A stretch of DNA of 64,000 nucleotides from Molossus alvarezi (lineage: Eukaryota; Chordata; Mammalia; Chiroptera; Molossidae): NCBI GenBank assembly GCA_037176705.1, contig CM073885.1, positions 89,891,001 through 89,955,000 on the forward strand. The letters run 5' to 3'. Below are positions 37,103-50,037 of this stretch, piece by piece; positions within the stretch are counted from its first letter, which is position 1, and each line of letters starts with the position of its first letter. The translations under genes and the position numbers were made by a program. A model generated the notes under the pieces. It ran no database searches, was not told the DNA's origin, and was given only the letters and a program-made list of their open reading frames with translations.

Positions 37103-38335
37103 AAATATCAATATCTTAGGGATGTTTCTTGGGGAGAACATGACAATAGCTGATACCTGCTTTGGGTGTCAAGAAAAATGTGGTTATAACCAAGCAGTTT
37201 AACTCTCACATGATTTACTTTGGTGGAAAAGCCATTTATATTTGATAATAGTTAGATAAATTAGACTTTTCCAATTTCTTCTTTTGCAAAAGTATATATA
37301 AAAAATATGGGGACATGACTATGGGGATATAATCTCCAAATTGTTATTACATGATTTCTAGTTACATTTAGGTAACAGTAATAAATGTTAATGTTCTTTG
37401 ACTTTTAGTAACATTAACAAAGTTAAAAAAGGAAACGAGTTTATAGAATACATTGACACACATCAGTTAATTCTGTGTGGAGAGATTAGAATGGGTTTTT
37501 CATTCTATTTGTATTTCTTTCTTACATATTTCTACATGGCCTATATAATAAAGATACCTTTCAAGAGCAAAAAAAGATAACAGTAATACAATGGTGTGAG
37601 CTTATCTATCACACAACCATCTCAATAATAAATAAATGTCAAATAGCCAAACCTACCATGTGACAACCCACAGATATCATTCAGATACCTGAAATGATTA
37701 TGGGTGAGACAGGGAAAAAAAAAATCCTATGATTAAAGACACTTTCTTAGTATTTTCTACTATATTTTTATCTACCTCAGAAGTATTTTTAAGACCATGG
37801 AATATCCATAAATTATAGACAATTTGTGCAATTCCGCTTTTTATGTAATACTTCCCCATCAGGCATAATCTAATTGCAGTGTGGGTCTATTTTAATATAA
37901 ATCAGGAATGTAAAGAAAACATTTTAAACAACCAATTTAGTGCCATCCTAGAAAAGGATACATATAAACACATACCCCAGAATATATACCTTTGATTTAT
38001 ATAACAGAGTTTTTCAACTAGTTTTTCTATTTAATGCTTTAAAATAAAATAAGTAATAATTTGAAAATTGCATAAAGCTAGAAGAAAATCAGTGTGGTAT
38101 CCTATAGCTAATCCAAATGTACAAAAACAGTGAGTACAAGTTTTTTTCTTATATACACCATGCTACTATACTTGAAGAAAGTCTGTACAGCCATTCTAAA
38201 AGTATTTATATCGAAGGTTATGAAGCATGTATACTAACAAAATAGAAAAACATCATTAACTTTGACTGGTACACCTTAACAAAAATTTTTTTAGCTTAAA
38301 TGGCCAAAACATTCCTTTATGTTCATGTCATAAAT
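37103..38335. other. Downstream of G2E3, no recognised element
   Basis: AT-rich sequence past the G2E3 stop codon. It may include distal 3' UTR if a later polyadenylation site is used. Confidence 0.45.
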
Positions 38336-38341
38336 TTTATT
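38336..38341 (-). terminator. G2E3: Candidate polyadenylation signal of G2E3
   Basis: AATAAA on the minus strand about 105 bp past the stop codon. It is the first canonical hexamer after the stop. Whether it is used is not shown by the sequence. Confidence 0.4.
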
Positions 38342-38446
38342 GGACCAAGCAGCTGACAAGTTTGTTCAAAAGTGATGATAGACAGATTTCTGAAACAAAA
38401 GTATAAATAGCAGCTTTTAAAGAAGCAGCTCTTTGTTCAAAACATG

Positions 38447-38703
38447 TTACTGTCCAATGTAGTGAGAGCTTTCTTCCTTTTCTAGTCTTAGAGTGTTTCT
38501 TATGGCAAAGTCCATTTTGTCTTGAAATTCTTTATATGTATTGGTGATTGGAAGAGCTAAACAGTTATTACACTTGTTTCCAACAGGAAAATCTGTATGA
38601 AGGCACTCAATTGAAGGAGTGGGTTTAAATCCAGCAGGTGGAATGGAATTGCAGCCAGTTGCAAAAATAAGAATGTCTTCCAGTGTTGTTGCAGATTTAC
38701 CAT
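38447..38703 (-). CDS. G2E3: G2E3 terminal coding exon (HECT C-lobe and stop)
   Basis: Acceptor tggtaaactgttcag, then (D)[16 protein letters not shown] through the C-lobe to [13 protein letters not shown] and [15 protein letters not shown] is followed by [11 protein letters not shown]. The first Cys of that segment (codon at 38570-38572) aligns with the HECT active-site Cys of the usual T-C-F-N-x-L-x-L-P motif. The human protein ends ...YIGH, as I recall; here it ends ...YIGQ. Confidence 0.96.
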
Positions 38704-41700
38704 CTGAACAGTTTACCAAAAAAAGAAAGAGAAAGAAAAATAAGTTAATTATATATTGCTACCATCATAGACTCTTCTCCAACTTGACTGAGAATGTTGA
38801 AAGGCAGAGACTCCCACATTTACCTTGGGCAAACTAAATCACTAAGTCAAATGCAGCACTAGGAAAATAGTACATTCAATAAATGTTTTTATTTTTAATC
38901 TCAAAGTAGGACTCCCAAGATCATTTAGTTGAACTACTCATTGCCTATTTGAATGCCTTCTCTAATATAAAATTATAGAGTCCAAGAGGTTCAGTGGGTT
39001 ATGAGACTCCATCTTTTTGGGATAGGATACTTAAAAACAATTTTAAACTACTTCTGGATCATCAATATTTGATAAACTAGTTCAGTGATTTTCAACCTTT
39101 TTCATCTCATGGCACATATAAACTAGTTACTAAAATTCTGTGGCACACCAAAAAATATATTTTTTGCCAATCTGACCCCCAAAAAAGGTGTAATTTTGAT
39201 TCACTTATACCAGCTATAGTTGTTTTGGAGGTTGTCATTTTCTTATTGGACAATCTATGGGAAAAGAGGTCAGTGCCCATAACTAAATAGTAAGGCATTG
39301 CATGTTTTCAGAATTCTTGTGGCCACTGGTTGAAAATCAATTAGTTTAACAAATGCAGAGAAAAACTAAATGGTGTAAAACAAAAACAAACTAATACAAA
39401 AACCTAGCTAAAAGAAGATTTAACTAAAAGTTAAAAAGTTGTCCACTCTATTAAACAAAATGATTTCATGTTGCTAATGCTCAATGACAAATATCACTAT
39501 CAAAGCCCTAACCAATGAATGAAAAATAATCCAATTTAACTTAAGTTTGAAAAAGATGAAACAGACAATTAGCTTTTAGACTATTCTATGCAGTGGCAAT
39601 CACCCATATATTTAAAATTCCTCAGAAGAATGCCTTTTGCCTCAAATCATATAAAGGAAAACACTGTAAAACATAATAACTTTATACTGTAACCTTTCCT
39701 CATCACCTTCAACTCAGTCATATAAACTTGTTTTTAACTGTTTTGTAAATATGGAGTTAGCTGATGAAAGTTCTTATTATCAGAAAGCAAAACTAAAGCA
39801 ATAAATTTAAATACTAAAACATTCTAAGACAGTTAGATAAAAATAAAAATCCACATACCCTCAACAGCCTGTAAGTAACTGTTCCAAAACCCCAAAGACT
39901 GTGCATCAGATAACGTGTGTACTGTAAAAAGATCACTAAGGATTTTTGCAGAAAGATTCTCAGGTTTATGACAGAAGATGCTATAAAATGCTTCTGGATA
40001 AGTCTGAATTTTCTCCAAAACACCAAGAGTTTTCAGACCCTGCTTAAAACTTAAGAGAAGAAAAGTAATGAGCAAACATTCACACGTGTATTTGCTATTA
40101 CACTAGGAGTTAACATTTCTAGCTAATTTACCACCACATATACGGAAATGTGAGGAAAAAGATAAAAATTATGGGTATACTGTATGTGCTATGATACTTT
40201 CAAATCAATAACAAATATTTTAATATAAAATGAATCTTTTATATGTTTACATTATCTGGTTTTATAGAATAGTTTTAAAAGTAAGCTAACAATTTTTAAG
40301 AGAAAAATGTAGACATCTGAAGTATTTTATACTTCAAAGCTAATTAGTGTAAAATTGAAGTTTCCTAGAGATTGCAAAAAGATTGCAAACCATAGCCACA
40401 TAAAAATTTAAAACATTATGTATTGCTAAAAGGAAATTAACAAAGGAAAACAAAGAGGGAAAGTCCTTTTAATATACATGACAAAACTAATTTCTAAATA
40501 TATAAAATATACAAGTAATTTTTCTAAAAGAACAATCCAATAGGAAATGAGCAAAATATGAATGCATAATTCACAAAATACAAGTAACAAATGACTTTTT
40601 AAAAATGTCTATACTAGTGAGCAAAGCGTGAAGGTACTAGCAGACTAAGCCCTATCTGTGGCTCTGGGCTCCTTACCACAGGTACTCCTTGACACACGGA
40701 TTCACCTCCCTTTCTACTGGATCTTCCTCAAGAGCACATAAATCTATCTTTGAATACGGAAAAACAAATTTGTCAAGCCCATCTGTTTTCATTCAGTACA
40801 ACCTGCTTGAAAGACTTAATCTATATTTACTGTCTCCGTGTCTTAATCCCCATTCACTTTTCTTCCACTCCTATCTACATCTCGGGAAAAACTGCCATAA
40901 GTTCATGACTGATCTTCCTTTTTGGCACCAGTCTCCTGGTTTCCTCCTTTTTCTCTGATCAACCTTTTCAGTTTCTTACAAAACGTTTTTGTTTTCTTCT
41001 TTACTTTGCTTTAAATGTTGCTCTTTGTCTTCCATAGATTTGTAACAAGGCCAGTTTCTCCTGTGGCTTCATTTAGCAGGTATACCTAGGCTCATCACTA
41101 TAAAACTGTCTCTCTCCAGCCCTGAAATATAGCCAACAGACTATTGGGTAGCACATATTCCAAGCATTTAAATGTATTAAGTCCAAAATAAAGCTAATCC
41201 TTACTAACAAAATCTGAACCATAAGTGACAATAAAGCCTACATTTTATCCATCAAATTAGTATAGCTAAATCAAGTCAGCCTTAACTCTTCTCTTCCATT
41301 CCTAATCACCAAGCCCTATGAATTCCCTTTTACTGGCTCATTTCTCCATATACCCACTACCACCCTATTACAAACCACTCACAGAGGAACTGTTGTACCA
41401 GGTGTGTAAATCTCCAAGTTCGTTTTTCATGCTATAAGCACAGGTATGTGCCAGAAATAAACCCAATACTGTCATTCATCCTGAGGCAGGAAGGAGGCCC
41501 CACAAAAGATATTTCCACATCCTATTCCCTGAAACCTGTGAATGTGACCTTATTTGGAAAAATGGTTTAAGCAGATGTAATTGAGGATCTTGAAATCATC
41601 CTCTCTAGATTATCTATCTGGCCCTAAATCCAATGACAAGTGTCTTTATAAGAGACACACAGAGATGAAAAGGCCATGTGATACAGATACAGAGAACTGG

Positions 41701-44700
41701 AGTTCCGTAACCACAATCCAATAATGCCAGGAGCCACCAGAAGCTGGGAGTGGCAAAGAATAGAGTGTCTTCCTAAATTTCCAGAAAGAGTGTAGCTCTG
41801 CCAACAAGTGAATTTTGAACTTCAAGCCTCTAAAACTGAGAGAATAAATTTCTGTTGTTTTAAGCTATGCAGTTTGTGGTAATTTTTTTTTTTACAGCAA
41901 CCACAGGAAACTGATATACACTCTTGTCCAAGAAACAAAGTCCAACCTCCTTAACATGCCTTCCAGGGCCCTCCAAAATCCCACCCTTCCCTTTCTTTTT
42001 TTTAAAAACACCTTTTTTTCTTTATTGATTTATAGAGAGAGAGGGAAAGATAGAAACATCGATAAGAGAACACAGATTGACTGCCTCCTGCATGTCCCCC
42101 ACTGGAGATCAGGCCCACAACCTGGGCATGTGCCTTGACTGGGAATCAAACTGGCAACCTCTTGGTGCATGGGTGGATGCTCAACCACTGAGCCACACTG
42201 GCCGGGCCTTGCCTTTCTTAAGATGCACCTTCCGTTTACCTTTGAAACAAATTTCAGCCAAACTTAAGTTCACCCTTAAAATTTTATTTAATTTTTTAAT
42301 TGATTTTTTGGGAGAGAGGAAGAGAGAGGGAAAGAGAAACACCAACATGAAAGTGAAACATCAACTGATAACCTCCCGCACACCCCACCCCACTGGGGAT
42401 CGAGCCCACAGCTGGGCATGTGCCCTGACTGGGAACTGAACCAGCAACCCCTTGGTGCATGAGATGATGTCCAACCAACGGGCAAAATTTTATTTATATA
42501 TTTTTTCTTTCTTTATTGATTTTTAGAGAGAGAGGATGGGAGAGGAAGAGACAGACAGAAACATCGATGAGAGAGAACATCAATTGGCCGCCTCCTGCAT
42601 GCCCCTCAATGGGGATGGGGCCCACAACCTGGGCAGGTGCCCTGACCAGAAATCGAACCCAGCAACCCCTTGGTGCATGGGTTGACCCTCAACCACTGAT
42701 CCACACCAGCTGGGAAAAATTTTATTTTTAATAAGGAAATATTTCAAGCCTAAATATAAATCCAGGAAATAGAAAACCACACACTGTCACAGGATTTTAA
42801 AAGACATTCACATTGTTATGTTTGCTCAGATTATTTGAAAGAAAAACATTCTATTCATTTAACTCTGCCCATTTACCACTTTCCCTTTTCTACTTTTACA
42901 AAGGAAACTATTTGAAACTATTACTATCCTGAAATTTTTACTATGTGTGCATCTCATTTTAGTTTCACAATATATGTATCCCTAAATAATAGCACTGCTC
43001 TGATTGTTTTGAAATTTTCTATAAATGGTGACATACTGTATATTTATTTTTCTGCAATTTGCTTCTTTTTAAAGAACAGTGTATTGATTTTGTTTGTTTG
43101 GTTTTGAGAGAGAGAGGGAGGGAGAGGTGTAGAGCAAAACACTGACGTGAGAATGAAACATCAATCAGCTGCCTCCTGCACATCTTCTACTGGGGATCAA
43201 GCCCGAAACGAGGACATGTGCCCTAACTGGGGATGGAACCAGCAACCTTTCGGTGCACAAGGATGATTCCCAACCAACTGAGCTGCAAACTTGCTTTTGT
43301 GAGAGTAATTTTCACTTGTTATAACTATTACTATATTAGGACACTACTTCTATCACTTTATTTTGGGCAATTGTACTGCTTTCAAATAAGTTATTCCTTT
43401 GTGTCAACGTTTTAATTTTTTAAAATTCCAATTTACCTTCTATTTTAAAAGTCATACTAATCCTTTTTTAGAAAACAGTTACCTCTTAAGATTTTAATAG
43501 GCATATTTAAAATCTAAAGTGAACCAATGTACAGTAGTCTCCCCTTATTCACAACATATGTTCCAAGACCCCAAGTAGATGACTGAAACTGCGGATAGTA
43601 CTGAACCCTAATATACAAGATTTTTTCCTATACATACATACCTTTCCCCTTAGTAATCAACTTCAACTCTGCTGGAAATGTGGCAGCAGTTTCTTCATGG
43701 GCAGACATCCTCTTCAGTAATTTTTATATTTTCCAGTCCAAAACTATCCCAGAATCTGTGTAACCATCCCCTACTTGCAGTAAATGGCTTGGTGTCACTT
43801 GTTTCAGGAATCCCTTGCTGAAGTCTTCAGATAAGCTCAATGCTTTCTGGTGCAACATGTTGCCATCAATCAGAACAAGTTTTCTGTTCATGTCTTCCAC
43901 ACACAATTTAATGTCTTTTGCATCTTAACTAAGCACTTTTCACGAACTGTGGCCATAACGTTTGCACTGTGAGGTGCAACAGCAAAACTAGCATGAATTT
44001 ATCTTTCTTCACAATTTCACAGAAGATTAGTTCTTACTATAGATCTTAGCAACCTCAGCATATGATTTTTTTCCCATTCCTTATTAAGGTTGAGAATGTT
44101 CTATTTTTCACTTCAAGGAAGTACTTTAAGGCTTCTCATTGGCAATCTGAATTTCCAGTATCATTACTCTTGCACTTTGGGGCCATTATTAAGTAAAATA
44201 AGGATTACTTGAAACCAAGTAGTACAATACTATGACAGTCCATCTGAAAACCAAGATGACTACTGACCAAGGGATAGGGAGTGTATGCAGAATGGATATA
44301 ATGGATAAAAGAATGACTCATATCTCAGGCAGTGAGAGTTTCCACAATGCTACAAAAAACAGTGCACAATTTAAAACTTATGAATTACTTATGGATTTCC
44401 CCACTTAATATTTCTAAGCCATGATTGATAGGAGTAACTGAAACTGAGGAAAGTGAAACTGTGGATGGGATGGGGAGGGACTTCTGTATTTATCCTCTTC
44501 CTGAATAATACAAAGACCTTAGAACACTTTAAACTCTTATCAGTTCTCACTCTTCTATGCTAATTAAAAATTTTTAGTTCCATCTTGTATCATGAACCCC
44601 CAAAGTAAACATTTTTTTGGTACAATTCGTTGCTCTGTTTACTCATTTCTTTATCATTCCTTCTCACTAGCAAACCTCCCTGCAAGAATCTTTTACCTCT

Positions 44701-47700
44701 TGTATCCAGTCAACTTGCAAAATTCTGTATAGAAGAATTTCTTAGACCATTTTGGGTAAACAATCATGTAGCCTACAAATGATAATTTTCTTCCAATCCT
44801 AGAATTCACTCACTCATTTATTCTTGTTGCACTGCTAGGGCGGTCAGCACACTGTGCGTGAAATGAAGGGGGTAATTATGTTTATCCTACCTGTCTGGCC
44901 TTAGGGGGAATGCTTGTAACATTTCACCATTGGGGATGCTTGCTGAATGTTTAGAAGATACCCTTTTATAATGGTATTTTAAAGTGTAAGTTTAAAATTA
45001 TGTATAAATGTTTAAATGTATAAAACACTTTAAAAAGAAAGTTTTTATTGATTTTTTTAGATAGAAACAGAAACACTGAATGGCTGCCTCCTGCATGCCC
45101 CTCACTGGGAATCAAGCCTGCAACCCGGGCATGTACCCTGACTGGGAATCAAACCAGGAACTTAGTCCTTGGGATGATGCTCAATTCACTGAGCCACATC
45201 GGCTGGGCTGAAATGCTTTCTCTGTATCTAAAATTATATGATCGGATGTTTTTGTTCCTTTATTAGTGGGGTGCACTAAAGTAAAGATTTTTTAATGTAC
45301 TTGCCTTGCTTCCTTTGATAAACCCTTTTCAAAACGGGTACTTTCATTCACTGCTATTTTAGACCTTAATTATTTGTGTACTTAACCTTAACTCCTAAGA
45401 GATTTAAAATATCCAACTATTTTAACAATTTGTGAAATTTTGTCAATTTTTGTTTTACATATTTTGAGGCTATGTTTTTAAGTACAAATAGATTCAGGAC
45501 TGCTTAATGCTCCTAAAGGATTTGATCTTGTAAACACTATTATTAGGGTTATTTAAGGACAAGATTAAAAATGAGATTATTAGAATCTTACTAATTTTTA
45601 TTTTGCTTTAAATACCTTTATTTTTTACAGACAATTATTATTTTACTCTAATACTTCAGGGGGAAAAGTTCCTAAAATATGTTTCATCCTCAAAGAGATT
45701 ATCATTTTTTATTATTATAATTTTTTAATCTTTATTTTTATTAATTTATTTTTGTTACAGATGTTTCTCCTTTTCCCCTCATTGACACCCTCCCCATCCC
45801 CAACACTGTTATCTATGTCCATGGTTATGCATACATGCATATAAGTTCTGAGGTTTATTTCTCCCCCCCACCCTCCTCTTCTGGGGTTTGTCAGTCTGTA
45901 CCCTACTACTGTGTCTCTGGGTCTATTTTGTTCATCAGCTTGTTTTGTTCATTTAATTTCACAAATAAGTGAGATCATGTGATATTTGTCTTTCTCTGTT
46001 TGGCTTGTTTCGCTTACAATCATACTTTCCAGGGACTTCCATATCGTCTCAGGATAAGAGATCTTTCTTCCTTACAACTGCAAAGTATTCCATTGTGTAT
46101 ATGTACCACAGCTTTTTTAGCATCTATAGATATGATCATATGGTTTTTATCTGTCATTTTGTTTATGTGGTGTATCACATTTATTGATTTGCGAATATTG
46201 TACCAGCCTTGCATCCCTGGGATGAATCCCACCCACTTGGTCATGGTGAATAATTTTTTAAATGTATTGCTGGATCCAATTTGCTAATATTTTGTTAAGG
46301 ATTTTGGCATCTGTGTTTATCAGGGATACTGATCTGTAGTTTTCTTTCTTTGTAGCATCTCTATATGGTTTTAAAATTAGGATTATGCTGGCCTCATAAA
46401 ATGAGTTTGGAAGTCTTCCACCTTCTTGGATTTTTTGAAATAGTTTGAGGAGAATGGGTGTTAAGTTCTTTGAATGTCAGTAAAACTCCCCTGTGAAGCC
46501 TTCTGAGCCTGGGCTTTTGTTTACGGGGAGTTTCTGGATTACATCTTCAATTTCCTTAGTTGTTATTGGTCTGTTAAAGTTTTGTCTCTTCCCGGTTCAG
46601 TTTTGGGAGACTGTGTGTTTCTAAAAATTTGTCCATTTTGCCTAGATTGTCCAATTTGTTGGCATAAAATGGTTCGTAGTATGTTTTAATGATCCTTTGT
46701 ATTTCTGTGGTGTCAGTTGTTACTTCTCTTTTGTTTCTGATTTTGCTTCTTTGGGTCCTCTCTTTTTGTTTTTTTGGTGAGTCTGGGTAAGGGTCTATCA
46801 ATCTTGTTTATCTTTTCAAAGAACCAGCTCTTTGTTTCATTGATCTTTTTATTTTTTATTATTTTTAGTTTCTATGTTGTTTATTTCTGCCCTGACCTTT
46901 ACTATTTCCTTCCTTCTACTTGCTCTAGGTTTTTCTTTTTGCTTACTTTCTAGTTCTTTAAGTTGTAGGGTTAGAAAGTCAATTAGGAATTTTTCTTGTT
47001 TGAGGTAGGCCTGCAGTGCTATGAACTCTCCTCTCAGGAATGTTTTCGCTGCATCTCATAGATTTTGTGTTGTATGTTCATTTTCATTGGTTTCCAGGAA
47101 TTTTTTAATTTCTTCCTTGATCTCCTTGGTAACCCATTCGTTATTTAATAACATGCTATTTAGCCTCCATTTGTTTGAATGTCTTCACTGTAATTGATTT
47201 CTAGTTTCATGCCACTGCGATCTGAGAAGATACTTAGTATGATTTCAATCTTCTTGAAATTGTAGAGACTTACTTTGTGTCCTAATGTGGTCTATCTTCG
47301 AAAATGTCACATGTCCACTTGAAAAGAATGTATATTCTGCAGCTCTGGGGTGAAATATTCTGTAAATATCAATTAAGTTCAACTGATCTAGTTCATCATT
47401 TAAGGACTCTGTGTCCTTGTTAATTTTTCCTAGAAGATCTATCCAGTGATGTCTGTGAAGTGTTAAAGTCACCCACTATAATTGTATTGCTACTGATCTC
47501 TCCCTTAAAGTCCTCCAGAAGTCTTTTAATATATTTTGATGCTCCTGTATTTAGTGCATTTATGTTTACTAGGATTACATCCTCTTGTTGGACTGATCCC
47601 TTTCATATTATGTAGTGTCCTTCTTTGTCTCTTATTATGGCACTCATTTTGAAGTCTACCTTATCAGATATGAGTATTGCTATACCAGCTTTTTTTCTTT

Positions 47701-49985
47701 TCCATTTGCTTGGAAAATTTTTTTCCATCCCTTCACTTTCATCCTGTGTGAGTCTTTTGTTGTGAGGTGGATCTCTTGTAGACAGCATATATATGGGTCA
47801 TGGTTTTTTTTGGTTTTTTTTTGGTTTTTATCCTCACCCGAGGATATTTTTCCATTTTTTGTACAGATAGAGTGGGAGGGAGAGAGAGGAAGGGAGAGAG
47901 AGAGAGAAACATCGATGTGAAGGGACACATCGAGTGGCTGCCACCCGCACAACCAACCAGGGCCAGGGACAAACTGCAACCGAGGTACGTGCCCTTAGCG
48001 GGAACCGAACCCGGGTCTCTCTGGACCACAGGCCGACGCTTTAACCGCTGAGCCAAACTGGCCAGGGCTGGGTCATGTTTTTTTATCCAATCAGCTACTC
48101 TATGTCTTTTGATTGTAGCATTTAAGCCATTTATATTTAAGGTTATTATTGACACATACTTACTAGATGCCATTTTAATTTTATGCCTGTGTTCCTTTTT
48201 CTCTGGTTTTTCTTCTTCTTACAATGGTCCCTTTAGCATTTCTTGCAGTGCTGGTTTGGTGGTGATAAATTCCTTTAGCTTCTTTTTTCTGTGTAGCTCT
48301 TCATTTCATCTTCAATTTTGAATGATAGCCTTGCTGGATAGAGTAGTCTTGGATTCAGGACCCTTGCCCTTCCTTACTTTGTATACTTCATGCCACTCCC
48401 TTCTGGCCTGCAGTGTTTCTATTGAGAAATCAGCTGACAGTCTAATCAAGAGCTCCCTTGTAGGTAACTTTGTCTCTCTTGCTTCCTTTAAGATTCTTTC
48501 TTTGTCTTTAATGTTTGCCATTTTAATTATGATGTGTCTAGCTGTGGGTCTTTTTGGGTTCATTTGCTTGGGACTCTGTTTCATGGACCTGTGTGACTTT
48601 TTTCTTCACCAAATCAGGGAAGTTTTGTCATTTCTATAAATAGGTTCTCTATTCCTTTCTCCAATTCTTCTCCTTCATGTACGCCTATGATGTGAATGTT
48701 GTTACGCTTCGTATTGTCCCAAAGCTCCCTTACACTCTCCTCCTGCTTTTTAAATTTTTTTCCCATTTGCTGCTCTATTTGGGTATTTTTTTTTCTAACT
48801 TGTCTTTTAACTCACTGATTCAGTCTTCAGCTTCTTCTAACCTAGTACTGAATCCTAAGATATTTTTCATGACAGCTATGTCATTCTTTATTTCCTCTTT
48901 ATTTTTATTCATAGCTTCTACCTCTTTTTAAAGGATGATATAGTTCCCACTGAGCTCTTCATAATTCTTAAGTTGCTTGTAGTTCTCACTAAATTGTTTG
49001 AGTACCCTTAAAATCATTGCTCTGAATTCTTTATATGAGAAATTGCTTCCATTTTATGTAGTTACTTTTAAGGTGATTCCTCCTTTTCTTTCATTTGGGT
49101 GTTGTTTCTTTGTCTCACCATTTTAGCAGCCTGGTAGTTCTAGGCCCAGTGATGGATGTTGGAATGTGTAGGCAAGTCAGTGTTTATCAAATAAGGCTGT
49201 TATGCCTCCCATACTGTTTTGGTGTATAGTGCCTCTTGCATGCTGCGGGTCCTAGAGGATTGACAACTGGCAGCTGGAATTGGTTTGTCATGTTAGGCAC
49301 TCTTGGGGTGTGCGGGTCCCGCTGGTGTGCTGTTGGGGTACATGGGTCCCACTGCTGAGTTGTGCTGCTCCCTGGTGGGGCTCAGTTCCTGATCAGACGC
49401 TGCTCGTGCTGCTGGGGGTGAGTGTTAGCTCCCAGTTTGTGCTGCTACTGCTGCTGCTGTTGCCAGGGGTACTTTCAGCTCCCAATCCTTTGCTGCTGCT
49501 GGGGAGGGCTCCACTCCAAATTTGCTGCTGCAGTGGTCAGAGGTGGGTCTCGGCTGTCCGAGCCTTGCTGCTGCTTGGGCTCCTCATCAGCCTCTGCTGA
49601 TGCCACTGGGGATGGGTCTCAACTGCCAATCTGTGCTGCTGCTGCTTGGTGACGGATGTCTGTTCCTCAGCCTCTGCTGCCGTTGGGAGTGGGGCTCCAC
49701 TCCCAAGCTGTTGCTACTCCTGCTGCTGGTGGTGTTTGGCTCTGATCAGGCTGCTGCTGTGGGGGATGGTGGTAGGCTCCCAGCTGGTTGCATCTACCAC
49801 AGCAGGCATCTCAGTAGTGCTTCTAGCCCTGGCCGGTTTGGCTCAGCGGTTAGAGCATCGGCCTGCGGTCCGGAGAGACCCGGGTTCGGTTCCCGCTAAG
49901 GGCATGTACCTCGGTTGCAGTTTGTCCCCGGCCCTGGTTGGTCATGCGGGAGGCAGCCACTCGATGTGTCTCTTTCACGTCGATG

Positions 49986-50037
<52 letters not shown>

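Noticed and set aside
40031..40044. Alternative splice acceptor (ttttaagcag) for the penultimate G2E3 exon
   Set aside because: Using it would remove ten coding bases and break the phase with the 55.4k exon. The acceptor at 40050 keeps the known FKQGLKTL sequence.
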